From contig CP094668.1 in the NCBI GenBank assembly GCA_022836915.1, positions 1,302,001 through 1,366,000 on the forward strand: a stretch of DNA of 64,000 nucleotides. Reading direction: 5' to 3'. This document shows, in pieces, positions 1 through 7,730 of this stretch. Under the pieces are notes generated by a model. It was not told the origin of the DNA, made no database searches, and saw only the letters and a list, made by a program, of their open reading frames with translations. A program made the position numbers and the translations under genes. Position 1 is the first letter of the stretch. The number at the start of each line of letters is the position of its first letter. The DNA comes from Paenibacillus sp. OVF10 (lineage in GTDB: Bacteria > Bacillota > Bacilli > Paenibacillales > Paenibacillaceae).

Positions 1-2
1 TT

Positions 3-353
3 GTAAAATCCGTCCCGCTGGAGATTGAGGAAGCGGCTCGGGTGGATGGAAGCTCTGCCTACGGGGTGTTCTTCCGGATCGTATTTCCACTCATGAAACC
101 GATGTATGTAACCGTCATCATTTTGAACACACTCTGGATCTGGAATGATTATCTGCTCCCATCCCTGATCCTGCAAAGCTCCAACCTGCGTACAATCCCG
201 ATTGCGACCTTTGCACTCTTCGGTCAATATACGAAGCAATGGGATCTGGCCTTGCCGGCACTTGTGCTCGGTATCATGCCGATCATTATCTTCTTCCTGC
301 TGATGCAGAAGTATATCATTCAGGGGATTACCGCTGGATCAGTTAAAGGGTGA
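3..353 (+). CDS. Carbohydrate ABC transporter permease, MalG/AraQ type (3' part)
   Basis: C-terminal part of an inner membrane permease; the start lies left of the window. The reading frame is open from base 3 and begins just before the EAA loop (EEAARVDG), the cytoplasmic segment that contacts the ATPase of sugar ABC importers. Two hydrophobic segments follow (around VTVIILNTLWIW and LPALVLGIMPIIIFFLL), and the end QKYIIQGITAGSVKG is the typical MalG-family tail. The next gene encodes a sugar-type binding lipoprotein, but a 625-base gap with repeats separates them, so co-transcription is not certain. Substrate unknown. Confidence 0.93.
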   Translation, partial: VKSVPLEIEEAARVDGSSAYGVFFRIVFPLMKPMYVTVIILNTLWIWNDYLLPSLILQSSNLRTIPIATFALFGQYTKQWDLALPALVLGIMPIIIFFLLMQKYIIQGITAGSVKG

Positions 354-676
354 GTGCGAGTGCGGGTCGCTGGCGGGATCAAGCGGGGAGTGTGAGTGCA
401 GGTCGCTACCGGGCTCAAGTTGCGCTTTCGGTCGCTGTTGCTCCTCGGTGGCCTGAATGTATTAGGGCAAGGAAGCCACCGAGTATCAAAGGCGAACGCT
501 CCGCTCCTGCAACGCATCCTTGATCCCTTTGCTCTCACCTCGCATGGAAGTGTGCAAGGGGGTCATGCCCACATGGCTTGGGCATGACTCCTAGGGAAGA
601 GAAAAGACCAAGAAAGAAGCTTGTATAGCCAGGAACTTCTTCTACAGAGTGATGGTATGCTCCCTGTTCAAAGCGC

Positions 677-872
677 TAACGAATCCACCACATCTTAATA
701 GGTGGATAATCAAGGAATACAAATTGTAACGAATCTCAGCAACGTTATTATTCGGGTACAAAAAGGCGTCAGAGCCTTGAAATTCGACCAAAACAACGAA
801 ATAGCGTCTCTGTGATTCGTTAGGCTGAAGATCTGTGCAAATAGGTGCGAATAACGTGCGCTAGGTTCGTTA
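677..872. repeat. Composite inverted repeat, four 28-bp units at 50-bp period (copy 1)
   Basis: Four copies of a 28-bp motif align without gaps: forward at 677-704 and 727-754, reverse at 795-822 and 845-872. Unit starts within each arm are exactly 50 bp apart. Motif positions 1-13 read about TAACGAATCTCAG and positions 16-23 about ACGTTATT; the 22 bases between motifs vary. The same layout recurs at 13821-14013. The first unit (677) is the most diverged. I do not recognise the family; it could be a non-autonomous mobile element or a structured RNA or DNA element. It is unlike a CRISPR array because the units diverge and the second pair is inverted. Confidence 0.75.
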
Positions 873-895
873 GATTGAAAACACGTTTCAAGGGA

Positions 896-926
896 AGGTT
901 ATTCTGTCATCGGAGTGCCAGAGTAA
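896..926. repeat. 31-bp dispersed repeat (copy A)
   Basis: 28 of 31 bases match the segment at 62421-62451 (both begin AGGTTATTCTGTCA). Both copies lie a short distance (53 and 9-39 bases) upstream of a coding start and in the same orientation as that gene. Confidence 0.6.
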
Positions 927-978
927 ATATGCATTAGTGGAACTGTTATACTGAAACTACTATAGGGAGAGTGTATGT

Positions 979-2277
979 ATGAAAAGAATGACGAAGTTGA
1001 CGTTGCTTATGCTGATTGCTTTTTCGGTAATGCTCGCGGGTTGTGGCAATGGAGACAAGAGTGGTAGTCCGGTCAACACGGATACTCAAGGTGGCGGCGA
1101 GGCTGCTGCTGGAGATAAAACCATTAAAATCTTCCAATTCAAAGTCGAAATTGCGGAAGCGCTCAATCGTCTCAAAGCGGAATATGAATCCTCCCATCCA
1201 GGCGTCAAACTGGACATTCAAACTGTAGGCGGCGGCAGTGACTACGGTGCTGCATTAAAAGCCAAGTTTGCCGCTGGCGAACAACCTGACATTTTCAACG
1301 TAGGTGGTTATCGTGAGCTGGATACATGGCTTGAATATCTGGAAGATCTGTCTGGAGAATCATGGGCCAAGGATGCACTCGAAGTAGCCAAAGAGCCAAT
1401 GACCAAAGACGGCAAGCTCTATGGACAGCCGCTGGCGCTAGAGGGTTATGGTTTCATTTATAACAAAGACCTCTTCCAAAAAGCTGGTATTACCGAAATT
1501 CCAACGACACTGGAACAATTGGATCAAGCGGCACAGAAACTTCAAGCTGCAGGCATTACGCCTTTTTCGAACGGATATCAGGAGTGGTGGGTGCTGGGCA
1601 ATCATAACGTAAACGTGGCATTTGCAAATCAGGCAGATCCGGTGAAATTCATCCAGGGACTCAACGAAAGTACGGAGAAGATTCCTGGCAACCAAGTGTT
1701 CGCCGACTGGATCAACTTGCTCGACTTAACGCTGAAATACAGCAACAAAAACCCGCTGACAACCGACTACAATACGCAAGTTACGTTGTTTGCGAGTGGA
1801 GAAGCGGCGATGATGCAGCAAGGGAACTGGACTCAAGTACAGATCGATGGAATCGATCCGGATCTGAATCTGGGTATCCTGCCAATGCCAATTAACAATG
1901 AACCAAATGACAAATTGTTTGTCGGTGTGCCGAACTACTGGGTTGTGAACAAGAACTCTCAAGTGAAACCGGAAGCAAAAGAGTTTTTGGAATGGCTGGT
2001 AACTTCGGATATTGGGAAACAATACATGACAAAAGAATTCAAATTCATTCCGGCGTTCAGTTCCATCACGGCATCCGAAGAGGATCTGGGTGACCTCGCC
2101 ACAGAGATCATGAAGTATAGCCAGGAAAATAAAACACTCAGCTGGAACTTCAACCGTTTCCCTGAAGGGGTTCCACAAGAGTATGGCAGCACGATTCAGG
2201 CTTACGTTGCAGGCAAATCGGATAAAGCCGGATTGCTCGACGCATTGCAACAGAACTGGGATAGTCTGAAAAAATAA
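979..2277 (+). CDS. Extracellular solute-binding lipoprotein of a sugar ABC transporter
   Basis: 432-residue binding protein of family 1 (MalE/MsmE-like). The N-terminus has a lipoprotein signal with lipobox LAGC (cysteine near residue 22) followed by a Gly/Ser-rich linker, so it should be anchored outside the membrane by a lipid. The mature part has the usual pattern: FQFKVEIAEALNRL near the start, EQPDIFNVGG, GYGFIYNKDLF (the xxYNKxxF signature), GEAAMMQQGNW and PEAKEFLEWL. GGGAGAG lies 7 bases before the ATG. It probably delivers a sugar or oligosaccharide to the permease encoded upstream; no ATPase gene is in view, as is common for systems sharing MsmK-type ATPases. Substrate not deducible. 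Confidence 0.95.
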   Translation: MKRMTKLTLLMLIAFSVMLAGCGNGDKSGSPVNTDTQGGGEAAAGDKTIKIFQFKVEIAEALNRLKAEYESSHPGVKLDIQTVGGGSDYGAALKAKFAAGEQPDIFNVGGYRELDTWLEYLEDLSGESWAKDALEVAKEPMTKDGKLYGQPLALEGYGFIYNKDLFQKAGITEIPTTLEQLDQAAQKLQAAGITPFSNGYQEWWVLGNHNVNVAFANQADPVKFIQGLNESTEKIPGNQVFADWINLLDLTLKYSNKNPLTTDYNTQVTLFASGEAAMMQQGNWTQVQIDGIDPDLNLGILPMPINNEPNDKLFVGVPNYWVVNKNSQVKPEAKEFLEWLVTSDIGKQYMTKEFKFIPAFSSITASEEDLGDLATEIMKYSQENKTLSWNFNRFPEGVPQEYGSTIQAYVAGKSDKAGLLDALQQNWDSLKK

Positions 2278-2292
2278 TCCGGATCATGGACG

Positions 2293-2574
2293 GTATCCAC
2301 AGGTTACCAAAAACTGTTCAGAAATTTTTGGATAGAAAAGTTAGTCTCTCGGATGTATAAGTTAATTGAAACGGGCCAACCAGAAATCTTATTCTGGTTG
2401 GCCTGTTTTTGTTTTTCCAAGGAGTCAAAAAGTACTCGCTGGAAAAATGATAGATGGGAATATCCCTGAAATGTGGATAACCCCAAAGCAGTTTAACGAT
2501 CTAATGACGTATTTAACACAGAGTTAATACTATATGTGGATATCCTGTGTGTATAACACTCTAAATGTGGACAA
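2293..2574. promoter_or_regulatory. Cluster of DnaA boxes (cluster A)
   Basis: Between the binding-protein gene and the TetR gene there are five 9-mers related to the DnaA box TTATNCACA: exact at 2472-2480 (reverse, TGTGGATAA) and 2548-2556 (reverse, TGTGTATAA), and one mismatch at 2293-2301, 2535-2543 and 2566-2574. A further exact box lies inside the next enzyme gene at 3872-3880. There is no dnaA or dnaN nearby, so this is not the usual oriC. It could titrate DnaA or be a DnaA-controlled region. Confidence 0.55.
2373..2412 (+). terminator. Rho-independent terminator after the binding-protein gene
   Basis: Perfect 12-bp stem GGCCAACCAGAA / TTCTGGTTGGCC (2374-2385 with 2392-2403), a 6-base loop, then a T-rich tract from 2406. 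Confidence 0.9.
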
Positions 2575-2621
2575 GTAAGGAGTGGCTTGAGCGAAAGAGG
2601 ATCTTTTGTTAACAGAAATAC

Positions 2622-2654
2622 TTGTTTTCAACTGACTAGTACTGTATAGTTCTA
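2622..2654 (+). promoter_or_regulatory. TetR gene promoter with overlapping operator
   Basis: -35 TTGTTT (2622-2627), 17-bp spacer, -10 TATAGT (2645-2650). The operator-like sequence at 2637-2654 matches the perfect 18-bp palindrome at 3301-3318 in 16 of 18 positions and covers the -10. Transcription should begin near 2656, next to the ATG at 2658. This fits autorepression of a leaderless gene. Confidence 0.7.
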
Positions 2655-2657
2655 AAT

Positions 2658-3276
2658 ATGACAAATCCAAAAATGAATACGGGACCCGCCAAATCCAAAA
2701 GTACCAATCCGGTGAACCGGACCAAGGCGGTTGAAGTGGCGGCACAATTATTTCTGCGTCAGGGTACAGCTACGTCAGCATGGATGAAGTCGTGCGAGTG
2801 AGTGGGGTATCCAAGTCAAATATTTATTATCATTTTAAAAACAAGGAGGAACTGCTCCAGGCCGTGGTACAATACTGGATTGCCCAGTATGAGTCGGAGC
2901 TGTATCTGCTGCTCAGTCAGCGTGAGCGAGGAGTGGAGGAGCGTATCTACTCATTTATGGCATTGCTTTCGGCAGGTATTGAGGGCCGAAATTACGAAGG
3001 GAGCTGTCCTTTTGTTACGTTATATATGCAGACACCAGACAGTGCACCCCAAGTGAAGGAAAGCATATCGAGATTTTTCGTGAGCTTAGACCGATGGTGG
3101 AGAAGTTGTTTCAGCAAGGTTTGGATCGCGGTGAATTTCGCAAAGAAATCGAACCGGGACCGGCTGCGTTGTTGTTTATTGCCGCACTGGAAGGTTCACT
3201 AATCCTAGCGGGAACTGCCCGTGATGTTGGGATTATAGAACAATCGGCACGTACGTTTTGTCAGATGCTTCGTTAA
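2658..3276 (+). CDS. TetR/AcrR family regulator (two frame breaks in this sequence)
   Basis: About 206 residues once two frame breaks are repaired. The N-terminal helix-turn-helix is clear: NRTKAVEVAAQLFLRQG, then YSYVSMDEVV and VSGVSKSNIYYHFKNKEELL. The C-terminal ligand domain (FRELRPMVEKLFQQGLDRGEF) resembles the TetR_C family found with YxaF/LmrA-like regulators. One T appears to be missing near 2766 and one in the T run at 3074-3078. The start ATG has no ribosome binding site and lies 7 bases after the -10 box. Its likely operator lies over its own promoter and again before the next gene, so it should repress both. The ligand is unknown. Confidence 0.85.
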
Positions 3277-3300
3277 TCGAAGCTCTTTTTTGAATATAAC

Positions 3301-3318
3301 TAGTACTATATAGTACTA
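3301..3318. promoter_or_regulatory. Perfect 18-bp palindromic operator
   Basis: TAGTACTATATAGTACTA is its own reverse complement and lies 17 bases before the start codon of the reductase/hydrolase gene, just ahead of its ribosome binding site. It contains the same TATAGT -10-like hexamer as the TetR promoter copy at 2637-2654. It is the probable binding site of the upstream TetR protein. Confidence 0.75.
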
Positions 3319-3335
3319 AAAGGAGCCGTAACAGA

Positions 3336-5327
3336 ATGATTGTACATACTAACCGTGTATCCAATGAAGTAAACAGAGCAGCAAATTCAACAAACATGAA
3401 TCAGGTAATAAACAAGTCTGATATTGCAAGTACGACCATTTTTATGACAGGAAGCACAGGTTTTATCGGCAAAGAAACGGTCAAACAACTCACACAGGGA
3501 GACGCACAATTGCTCTTGCTGGTTCGTTCGGAACAGCGAGCGAGAACTGTGCTGAAGGCTTATGGAGTGAAGGATTTCGAACGAATTACCTTTATTACAG
3601 GTGATTTGTCCATGTCGGGTCTTGGACTTACCGCAGTGGACCGGGAGCATGTTGTTGAAGCGAATGTAATCATTCATGCGGGTGGAACGATGGACGTCAC
3701 TTTGGGACGAACAGTAGCCGAGCAGATATTTATGAACGGGGCCAGAGAAGTGTCGCAGCTTGCACAGGAAATCCACCGTACTCATGGATTGAGACACTTT
3801 ATCCACGTTGTTGGTTATATGAGTCCTTATGGAGAGCGAAATGAACAGGGGAATTATCTACAGGTTGAGCATGTGGATAACAATGAAAGTGCATATGAAG
3901 AGATGAAGTTTCATGCCGATCTGCTTATTCGCGAGCATGCAGAACAGCATCACTATCCCTTATCCGTTGTAAATCCGAGCACAGTGGTTGGACCACGTCC
4001 CACCGGTGAAACCGAGCAAACGGGTGGGATTGGCCTGCTCATTCAGGCGATTCAGAAAGGACTTATGCCGGTAGTGCCGGGAGGTTCATCCTATTGGTTA
4101 CCGCTTGTGGAGAATGACATTGTTGCACAGACGCTTGTTTTTCTATCCAGGGAAGCTGCTCCAGTTGGAGGAACTTATCCACTGTTGGCGCGGAAGGAAG
4201 ACAGTCCCAATATGAAGGAACTGCTGCAACTCTTGGCGCAGCAATTGGACGTACCCAAGCCCAAAGGGGCTGTGCCACTACCATGGATTCAATGGATCAT
4301 GAAATCAGGTGGTTCACGCATCAGTGGTGTTCCAGCGGAGTCGGTTGCTTTTATTACCAAGAGGTCATTCCCGGTTGAAGAGACGGAGGCTCTGTTTACA
4401 CGTATGGGGCAATCGTGGCCAGATATCCGGGAACAGCTTCCGCTGGTTACAGCCGATCTGGACTATCGTTTTCGGTACACGCCGTTACCTGAGGGTTTTC
4501 CGACAGATTATATTCGGTCGCGGAGCGGAAATATGGCTATCCTTGGTTGGGAGGGTGAGGGAGAGCCTTGGATTATTGTGCATGGTTTGCTTCAATCTGC
4601 AGATGAGATGTTACCGTTAGGAAAACAGCTTAGGGACCGGACCGGGAACCCGGTATGGTTAATCGATCTCGCTGGATTCGGACGCTCCCCGGTGCATCAG
4701 GGAGATGAAGCGTTTGAAGGTCAGGTGGAAGCGTTGCTTCAGGTGCTCGGTGAGTTTAAAGGTCCGGTGAAGTTGGTGGGGCATTCGATAGGGGCTGCTA
4801 TTGCAGCTGCGGCACAGATGCGTAGCGGGCGGACAGACATTCGGCTGGGGTTGCTTCAGCCAGTTGCCAACAATTCGAATCCGAATGTGCTGAGATGGAT
4901 TTCCCGTTTGCCGAGAGGGGTAATGCGCTCCCTGCTGCGTGGCAGATCGGAGAAAAGTTGGAATCAAATGTTCAGTTCACATAGCGGTGTAGGCGACAGC
5001 AGTGTTATGGCCCATACCATGGGCAAGAGAATACGTTCCAGTCTCCAATCCCCTCGAATTGCGGGAGCGAATGCGGAATTGTTGCGGTGGATCCACTCGG
5101 GTCAGAGGAAAGGCGCCAGATCAACGTTGTGGGCGAAAATGGAAAGTCAGCATTATGCCAAGAATGCATTAGTTGTATGGGCCAATCAAGATCGGGAATA
5201 TCACTATCCCCAGGATATGAACTCACAGGTCAAACGAATAGATGTACCCTATGGACATTACTTTCCGACGACTCAGTATAAGGAAACAGCTGCAATCCTC
5301 GCCGAATGGGCCGATACCTTGAGGTGA
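3336..5327 (+). CDS. SDR reductase / alpha-beta hydrolase fusion protein
   Basis: 663 residues in two domains. Residues about 30-370 form an extended short-chain dehydrogenase of the thioester-reductase/NAD-epimerase type, with the nucleotide loop TGSTGFIG (38-45) and a YxxxK catalytic pair (Y187, K191) preceded by a conserved serine region. Residues about 400-660 form an alpha/beta hydrolase with the HG oxyanion motif (IVHGLL), nucleophile elbow GHSIG (Ser484), a late acidic residue in NQDREYHYPQD and a histidine in YGHYFP. AGGAG precedes the ATG. The upstream operator suggests control by the TetR protein. The substrate is unknown; a lipid, a quinone-like molecule or a carboxylic ester would fit. 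I see no signal peptide or membrane segment. Confidence 0.88.
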   Translation: MIVHTNRVSNEVNRAANSTNMNQVINKSDIASTTIFMTGSTGFIGKETVKQLTQGDAQLLLLVRSEQRARTVLKAYGVKDFERITFITGDLSMSGLGLTAVDREHVVEANVIIHAGGTMDVTLGRTVAEQIFMNGAREVSQLAQEIHRTHGLRHFIHVVGYMSPYGERNEQGNYLQVEHVDNNESAYEEMKFHADLLIREHAEQHHYPLSVVNPSTVVGPRPTGETEQTGGIGLLIQAIQKGLMPVVPGGSSYWLPLVENDIVAQTLVFLSREAAPVGGTYPLLARKEDSPNMKELLQLLAQQLDVPKPKGAVPLPWIQWIMKSGGSRISGVPAESVAFITKRSFPVEETEALFTRMGQSWPDIREQLPLVTADLDYRFRYTPLPEGFPTDYIRSRSGNMAILGWEGEGEPWIIVHGLLQSADEMLPLGKQLRDRTGNPVWLIDLAGFGRSPVHQGDEAFEGQVEALLQVLGEFKGPVKLVGHSIGAAIAAAAQMRSGRTDIRLGLLQPVANNSNPNVLRWISRLPRGVMRSLLRGRSEKSWNQMFSSHSGVGDSSVMAHTMGKRIRSSLQSPRIAGANAELLRWIHSGQRKGARSTLWAKMESQHYAKNALVVWANQDREYHYPQDMNSQVKRIDVPYGHYFPTTQYKETAAILAEWADTLR

Positions 5328-5420
5328 GTTCAGGTTTGGACATGCAGGAATCCCGTGCCAATTGTCGAAAGGGTCAAGTCGACTCTTGAGAGCTGAACCA
5401 AAGACAGGAGAGATGAATGT

Positions 5421-6368
5421 ATGAGCAAGCAACGTGTGGAAATCAGTAAAAATGTGCTAACGGAATGTCTCGGACTGCGCAGCGGAGAGAATCTGGTAGT
5501 TGTCGCAGACGATATGAAACGGGATCTGGCTGAATCCATCTATGAGGCAGGCAAAGCACTTGGTGCAGAATCAGTCCTGTTAATCATGGAGGAACGCAGC
5601 AGATCCGGCGAAGAGCCACCTGCGCCAATTGCAGAGGCCATGATTCGAGCAGATGTAGCCGTGTGTGTAACGCGATATTCATTAACACATACCCAGGCAC
5701 GCAAAAAAGCCGCTGCTTCAGGGACCCGAGTGGCAACAATGCCTGGCATTACAGAGGATATGTTTGTGAACGGAGCCATTACAGCTGAATATTCGCAAGT
5801 AAAGGCGTTGACCGAGAAGGTAACGGCTCTATTAACCGCAGGTCGCCATGTGCGAATAGAGAAGCAGGGCCATAGTCTTTCCTTTTCCATTGAAGATCGT
5901 AACGGTGTACCAAGCACAGGTATGTATTTGAACCCTGGTGAATCGGGCAACTTGCCGTCAGGGGAAGCCTATATTGCTCCCGTTGAGGGCAAGGGCGAGG
6001 GCAGTATTGTTGTAGATGGTTCCGTTGCTGGAATTGGGGCACTTCGTGAACCGATGTTATTAACCGTTAGTGAAGGACGGTTGGTGTCAGCTGAAGGACC
6101 AGATGGGGCTCAGTTACTGGAAACGCTTGGTGAGGGCGATGGTCGTTTTCTCGGCGAATTTGGGATCGGTACCAATAATAAGGCACGAATCACGGGTGTG
6201 GTGCTGGAAGATGAGAAGGTGTACGGCACAATTCATGTGGCCTTTGGCAGCAATAACACATTTGGTGGAACGATTGCCGCGGGTGTTCATATTGATGCAG
6301 TTGTACAAAAGCCGGACGTGTACATCGATGACAGGCTGATCATGCGTCAGGGTGAATTGGTCGAATAA
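5421..6368 (+). CDS. Leucyl aminopeptidase-like protein (M29 / COG2309 family)
   Basis: 315-residue cytoplasmic protein resembling the leucyl aminopeptidases of the aminopeptidase T group, but shorter than classic M29 enzymes (about 410 residues). Recognisable parts are the N-terminal alpha/beta segment (LGLRSGENLVVVADD), LPSGEAYIAPVEGKGEGSIVVDGSV, and the C-terminal metal-site region LGEFGIGTN and IHVAFGSNNTFGG. A ribosome binding site (AGGAGAG) lies 9 bases before the ATG. Probable role is release of N-terminal residues from peptides. It is 90 bases after the fusion gene with no obvious terminator between them, so read-through is possible. Assignment to the family is firm; the exact substrate is not. 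Confidence 0.82.
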   Translation: MSKQRVEISKNVLTECLGLRSGENLVVVADDMKRDLAESIYEAGKALGAESVLLIMEERSRSGEEPPAPIAEAMIRADVAVCVTRYSLTHTQARKKAAASGTRVATMPGITEDMFVNGAITAEYSQVKALTEKVTALLTAGRHVRIEKQGHSLSFSIEDRNGVPSTGMYLNPGESGNLPSGEAYIAPVEGKGEGSIVVDGSVAGIGALREPMLLTVSEGRLVSAEGPDGAQLLETLGEGDGRFLGEFGIGTNNKARITGVVLEDEKVYGTIHVAFGSNNTFGGTIAAGVHIDAVVQKPDVYIDDRLIMRQGELVE

Positions 6369-6389
6369 CTACAGCGAAGGAAATTGGGC

Positions 6390-6624
6390 ATGTCCACAAC
6401 GTGTCCACAGTAATGGATAACTGAAGCGAAAATTCAGATTTTACGTCAGATTTACAAACAAATACACAACATGTCCACATTAAATTAATGAATATCCACA
6501 TGAAACGCTAAAGATATCCACAACATGTGTGCAATATGTGCACAACTTATCCACAAATCAGGTATAACTCGTGTTTTCATCCGATAAAACAGTTGTTTTG
6601 GAGTAATAAAACAAGTTATCCACA
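6390..6624. promoter_or_regulatory. Cluster of DnaA boxes (cluster B)
   Basis: Seven DnaA-box-like 9-mers in 235 bases, all on the plus strand: exact TTATCCACA at 6547-6555 and 6616-6624, one mismatch at 6492-6500 and 6514-6522, two mismatches at 6390-6398, 6401-6409 and 6471-6479. The surroundings are AT-rich. Together with cluster A this gives four exact TTATCCACA copies within about 4.2 kb, far more than chance. It is not next to dnaA. A DnaA titration or reactivation site is the leading idea. Confidence 0.6.
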
Positions 6625-6688
6625 GGAATATCGCTTTTTTGTTCCAAGTATTTGAAAACATAGAAACAGATCCATAATATATGGGGAT

Positions 6689-6734
6689 AAAAAAGACCAA
6701 AAATCGGCATAAAGCTGATCTTTGGTCTTTTTTT
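6689..6734. terminator. Rho-independent terminator, probably bidirectional
   Basis: Stem AAAAGACCAAA / TTTGGTCTTTT (6691-6701 with 6721-6731) followed by more T residues, and preceded by A residues so it can work in both directions. It is the first terminator after the aminopeptidase gene. Confidence 0.85.
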
Positions 6735-7060
6735 GAATATAATTTTTCAATCCAATGTCAGGTTACTTACGCTCAATACTAAAACGACTGACTTCCACCA
6801 CCCTCCATAATAGGGCAAATGAGCAGAGCGGAGACAGCAACCGTAATGCAACGTCTGTTGAAGTTGGCAAAATTGCTCTGAAGCCTAAACATTTGATCAA
6901 AAATAACCGATACACCAAAGTAACATCTAATGGGACGAAAGTACCTGTGGTGACTTGGTGAATGCGAACCACAAGCAGGTCACTTAGCCAAAATAAAGTG
7001 CTCTTCTTATGGTTTTGTTTTTATATTTTATAATGATCTGATTATACGGAATGAGAGGAT
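6735..7060. other. Intergenic, no confident gene
   Basis: An open frame of 68 codons at 6755-6961 (plus) and one of 69 codons on the opposite strand overlap here. Neither has a ribosome binding site or a family I recognise. The stretch just before 7061 is AT-rich and should hold the promoter of the CheW-like gene (TATAAT at about 7029-7034), but I see no convincing -35. Confidence 0.4.
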
Positions 7061-7504
7061 ATGGGGATAACTATGGACGAGGGAATGCAATATATTAATT
7101 TTTCGGTAGGAGACCAGATCTTTGCACTACGAATTGATGAAGTTCATGAGATCATCAGAATGGTGCAGGTAACAACAGTCCCATTTGGAAGCCCGGAGAT
7201 CCGAGGTTTTGCTTCGTTGTATGGTAAGGTCGTTTCGGTTGTGAGTCTTCGTGTATTGTTAGGCATGCCGGACCAGGAGGATACTTCTTCTACACGTATT
7301 ATTGTGGTGCCTTACAAAGGTGGATTCGTGCCGTTGATCGTAGATATGGTCGATTCTGTCGTAAGTTACGATCGTTTCGAGGAACCAGCTGAGGAACACC
7401 GCCGTTTCATGCTTGGCGTTTTTGACAAAATCGGGTTCTGTGCAGATCACCGTGCAGGCATTTTGAACCTGGATGTATTACTGGGCAGCTTGATCAGATC
7501 ATAG
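7061..7504 (+). CDS. CheW-like chemotaxis coupling protein
   Basis: 147 residues, a single CheW domain: INFSVGDQIFALRIDEVHEII at the N-terminus, then GSPEIRGFASLYGKVVSVVSLRVLLGMP, the typical CheW core that bridges receptors and CheA. In the C-terminal half the usual glycine-rich segment is VPLIVDMVDSVV. It is a lone gene with no other chemotaxis genes near. The second ATG at 7073 may be the true start: GAGAGG is only 2 bases from the first ATG, whereas GGGG lies 6 bases before the second. Function as a chemotaxis or regulatory adaptor is inferred from the fold. Confidence 0.88.
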   Translation: MGITMDEGMQYINFSVGDQIFALRIDEVHEIIRMVQVTTVPFGSPEIRGFASLYGKVVSVVSLRVLLGMPDQEDTSSTRIIVVPYKGGFVPLIVDMVDSVVSYDRFEEPAEEHRRFMLGVFDKIGFCADHRAGILNLDVLLGSLIRS

Positions 7505-7560
7505 TAGTATAACGGTCCGTAATTCTTTCAATATTCAGTACAATCCTTCGGTTTACCCAA

Positions 7561-7599
7561 ATGTTCCTCATCCGCTTTTCGGGAGAAGGGACATTTTTT
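7561..7599 (+). terminator. Terminator after the CheW-like gene
   Basis: ATGTTCC (7561-7567) pairs with GGGACAT (7588-7594) with one G-U pair, followed by a T run. A second hairpin (TAGGGCGT / ACGCCCTA) follows within about 30 bases but has no T run. Confidence 0.7.
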
Positions 7600-7730
7600 G
7601 TGCCGCTAGGGCGTTTTCAGACACGCCCTAACCATCGAAATAACCACTTTTTGTGGGCAAATGTTTTTAAATCCGGTCATTTTCGTATATGATGGAGAGT
7701 AACAATGCGAAGGGATGACGGGAGACTTTA

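Larger units (their letters stand above)
354..978. other. Long intergenic region with repeats
   Basis: 625 bases without a credible gene. It begins with an imperfect direct repeat (about 30 bases, roughly 354-384 and 388-418, sharing GAGTGC.GGTCGCT). It then holds the four-unit composite repeat at 677-872 and a 31-base repeat at 896-926, both described separately. A possible -10 box TATACT lies at 947-952, about 30 bases before the binding-protein start, but I see no good -35. Confidence 0.6.

Noticed and set aside
677-872. Repeats with regular spacing as a CRISPR array
   Set aside because: Units diverge strongly, spacers are 22 bases, the second half is inverted and no cas genes are present.
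6390-6624. Chromosomal origin (oriC)
   Set aside because: No dnaA, dnaN or other origin genes nearby; the box layout lacks a clear DNA-unwinding element. Kept only as a DnaA-box cluster.
6755-6972. Overlapping small open frames on both strands as genes
   Set aside because: No ribosome binding site, no recognised family; cannot both be real and neither has support.
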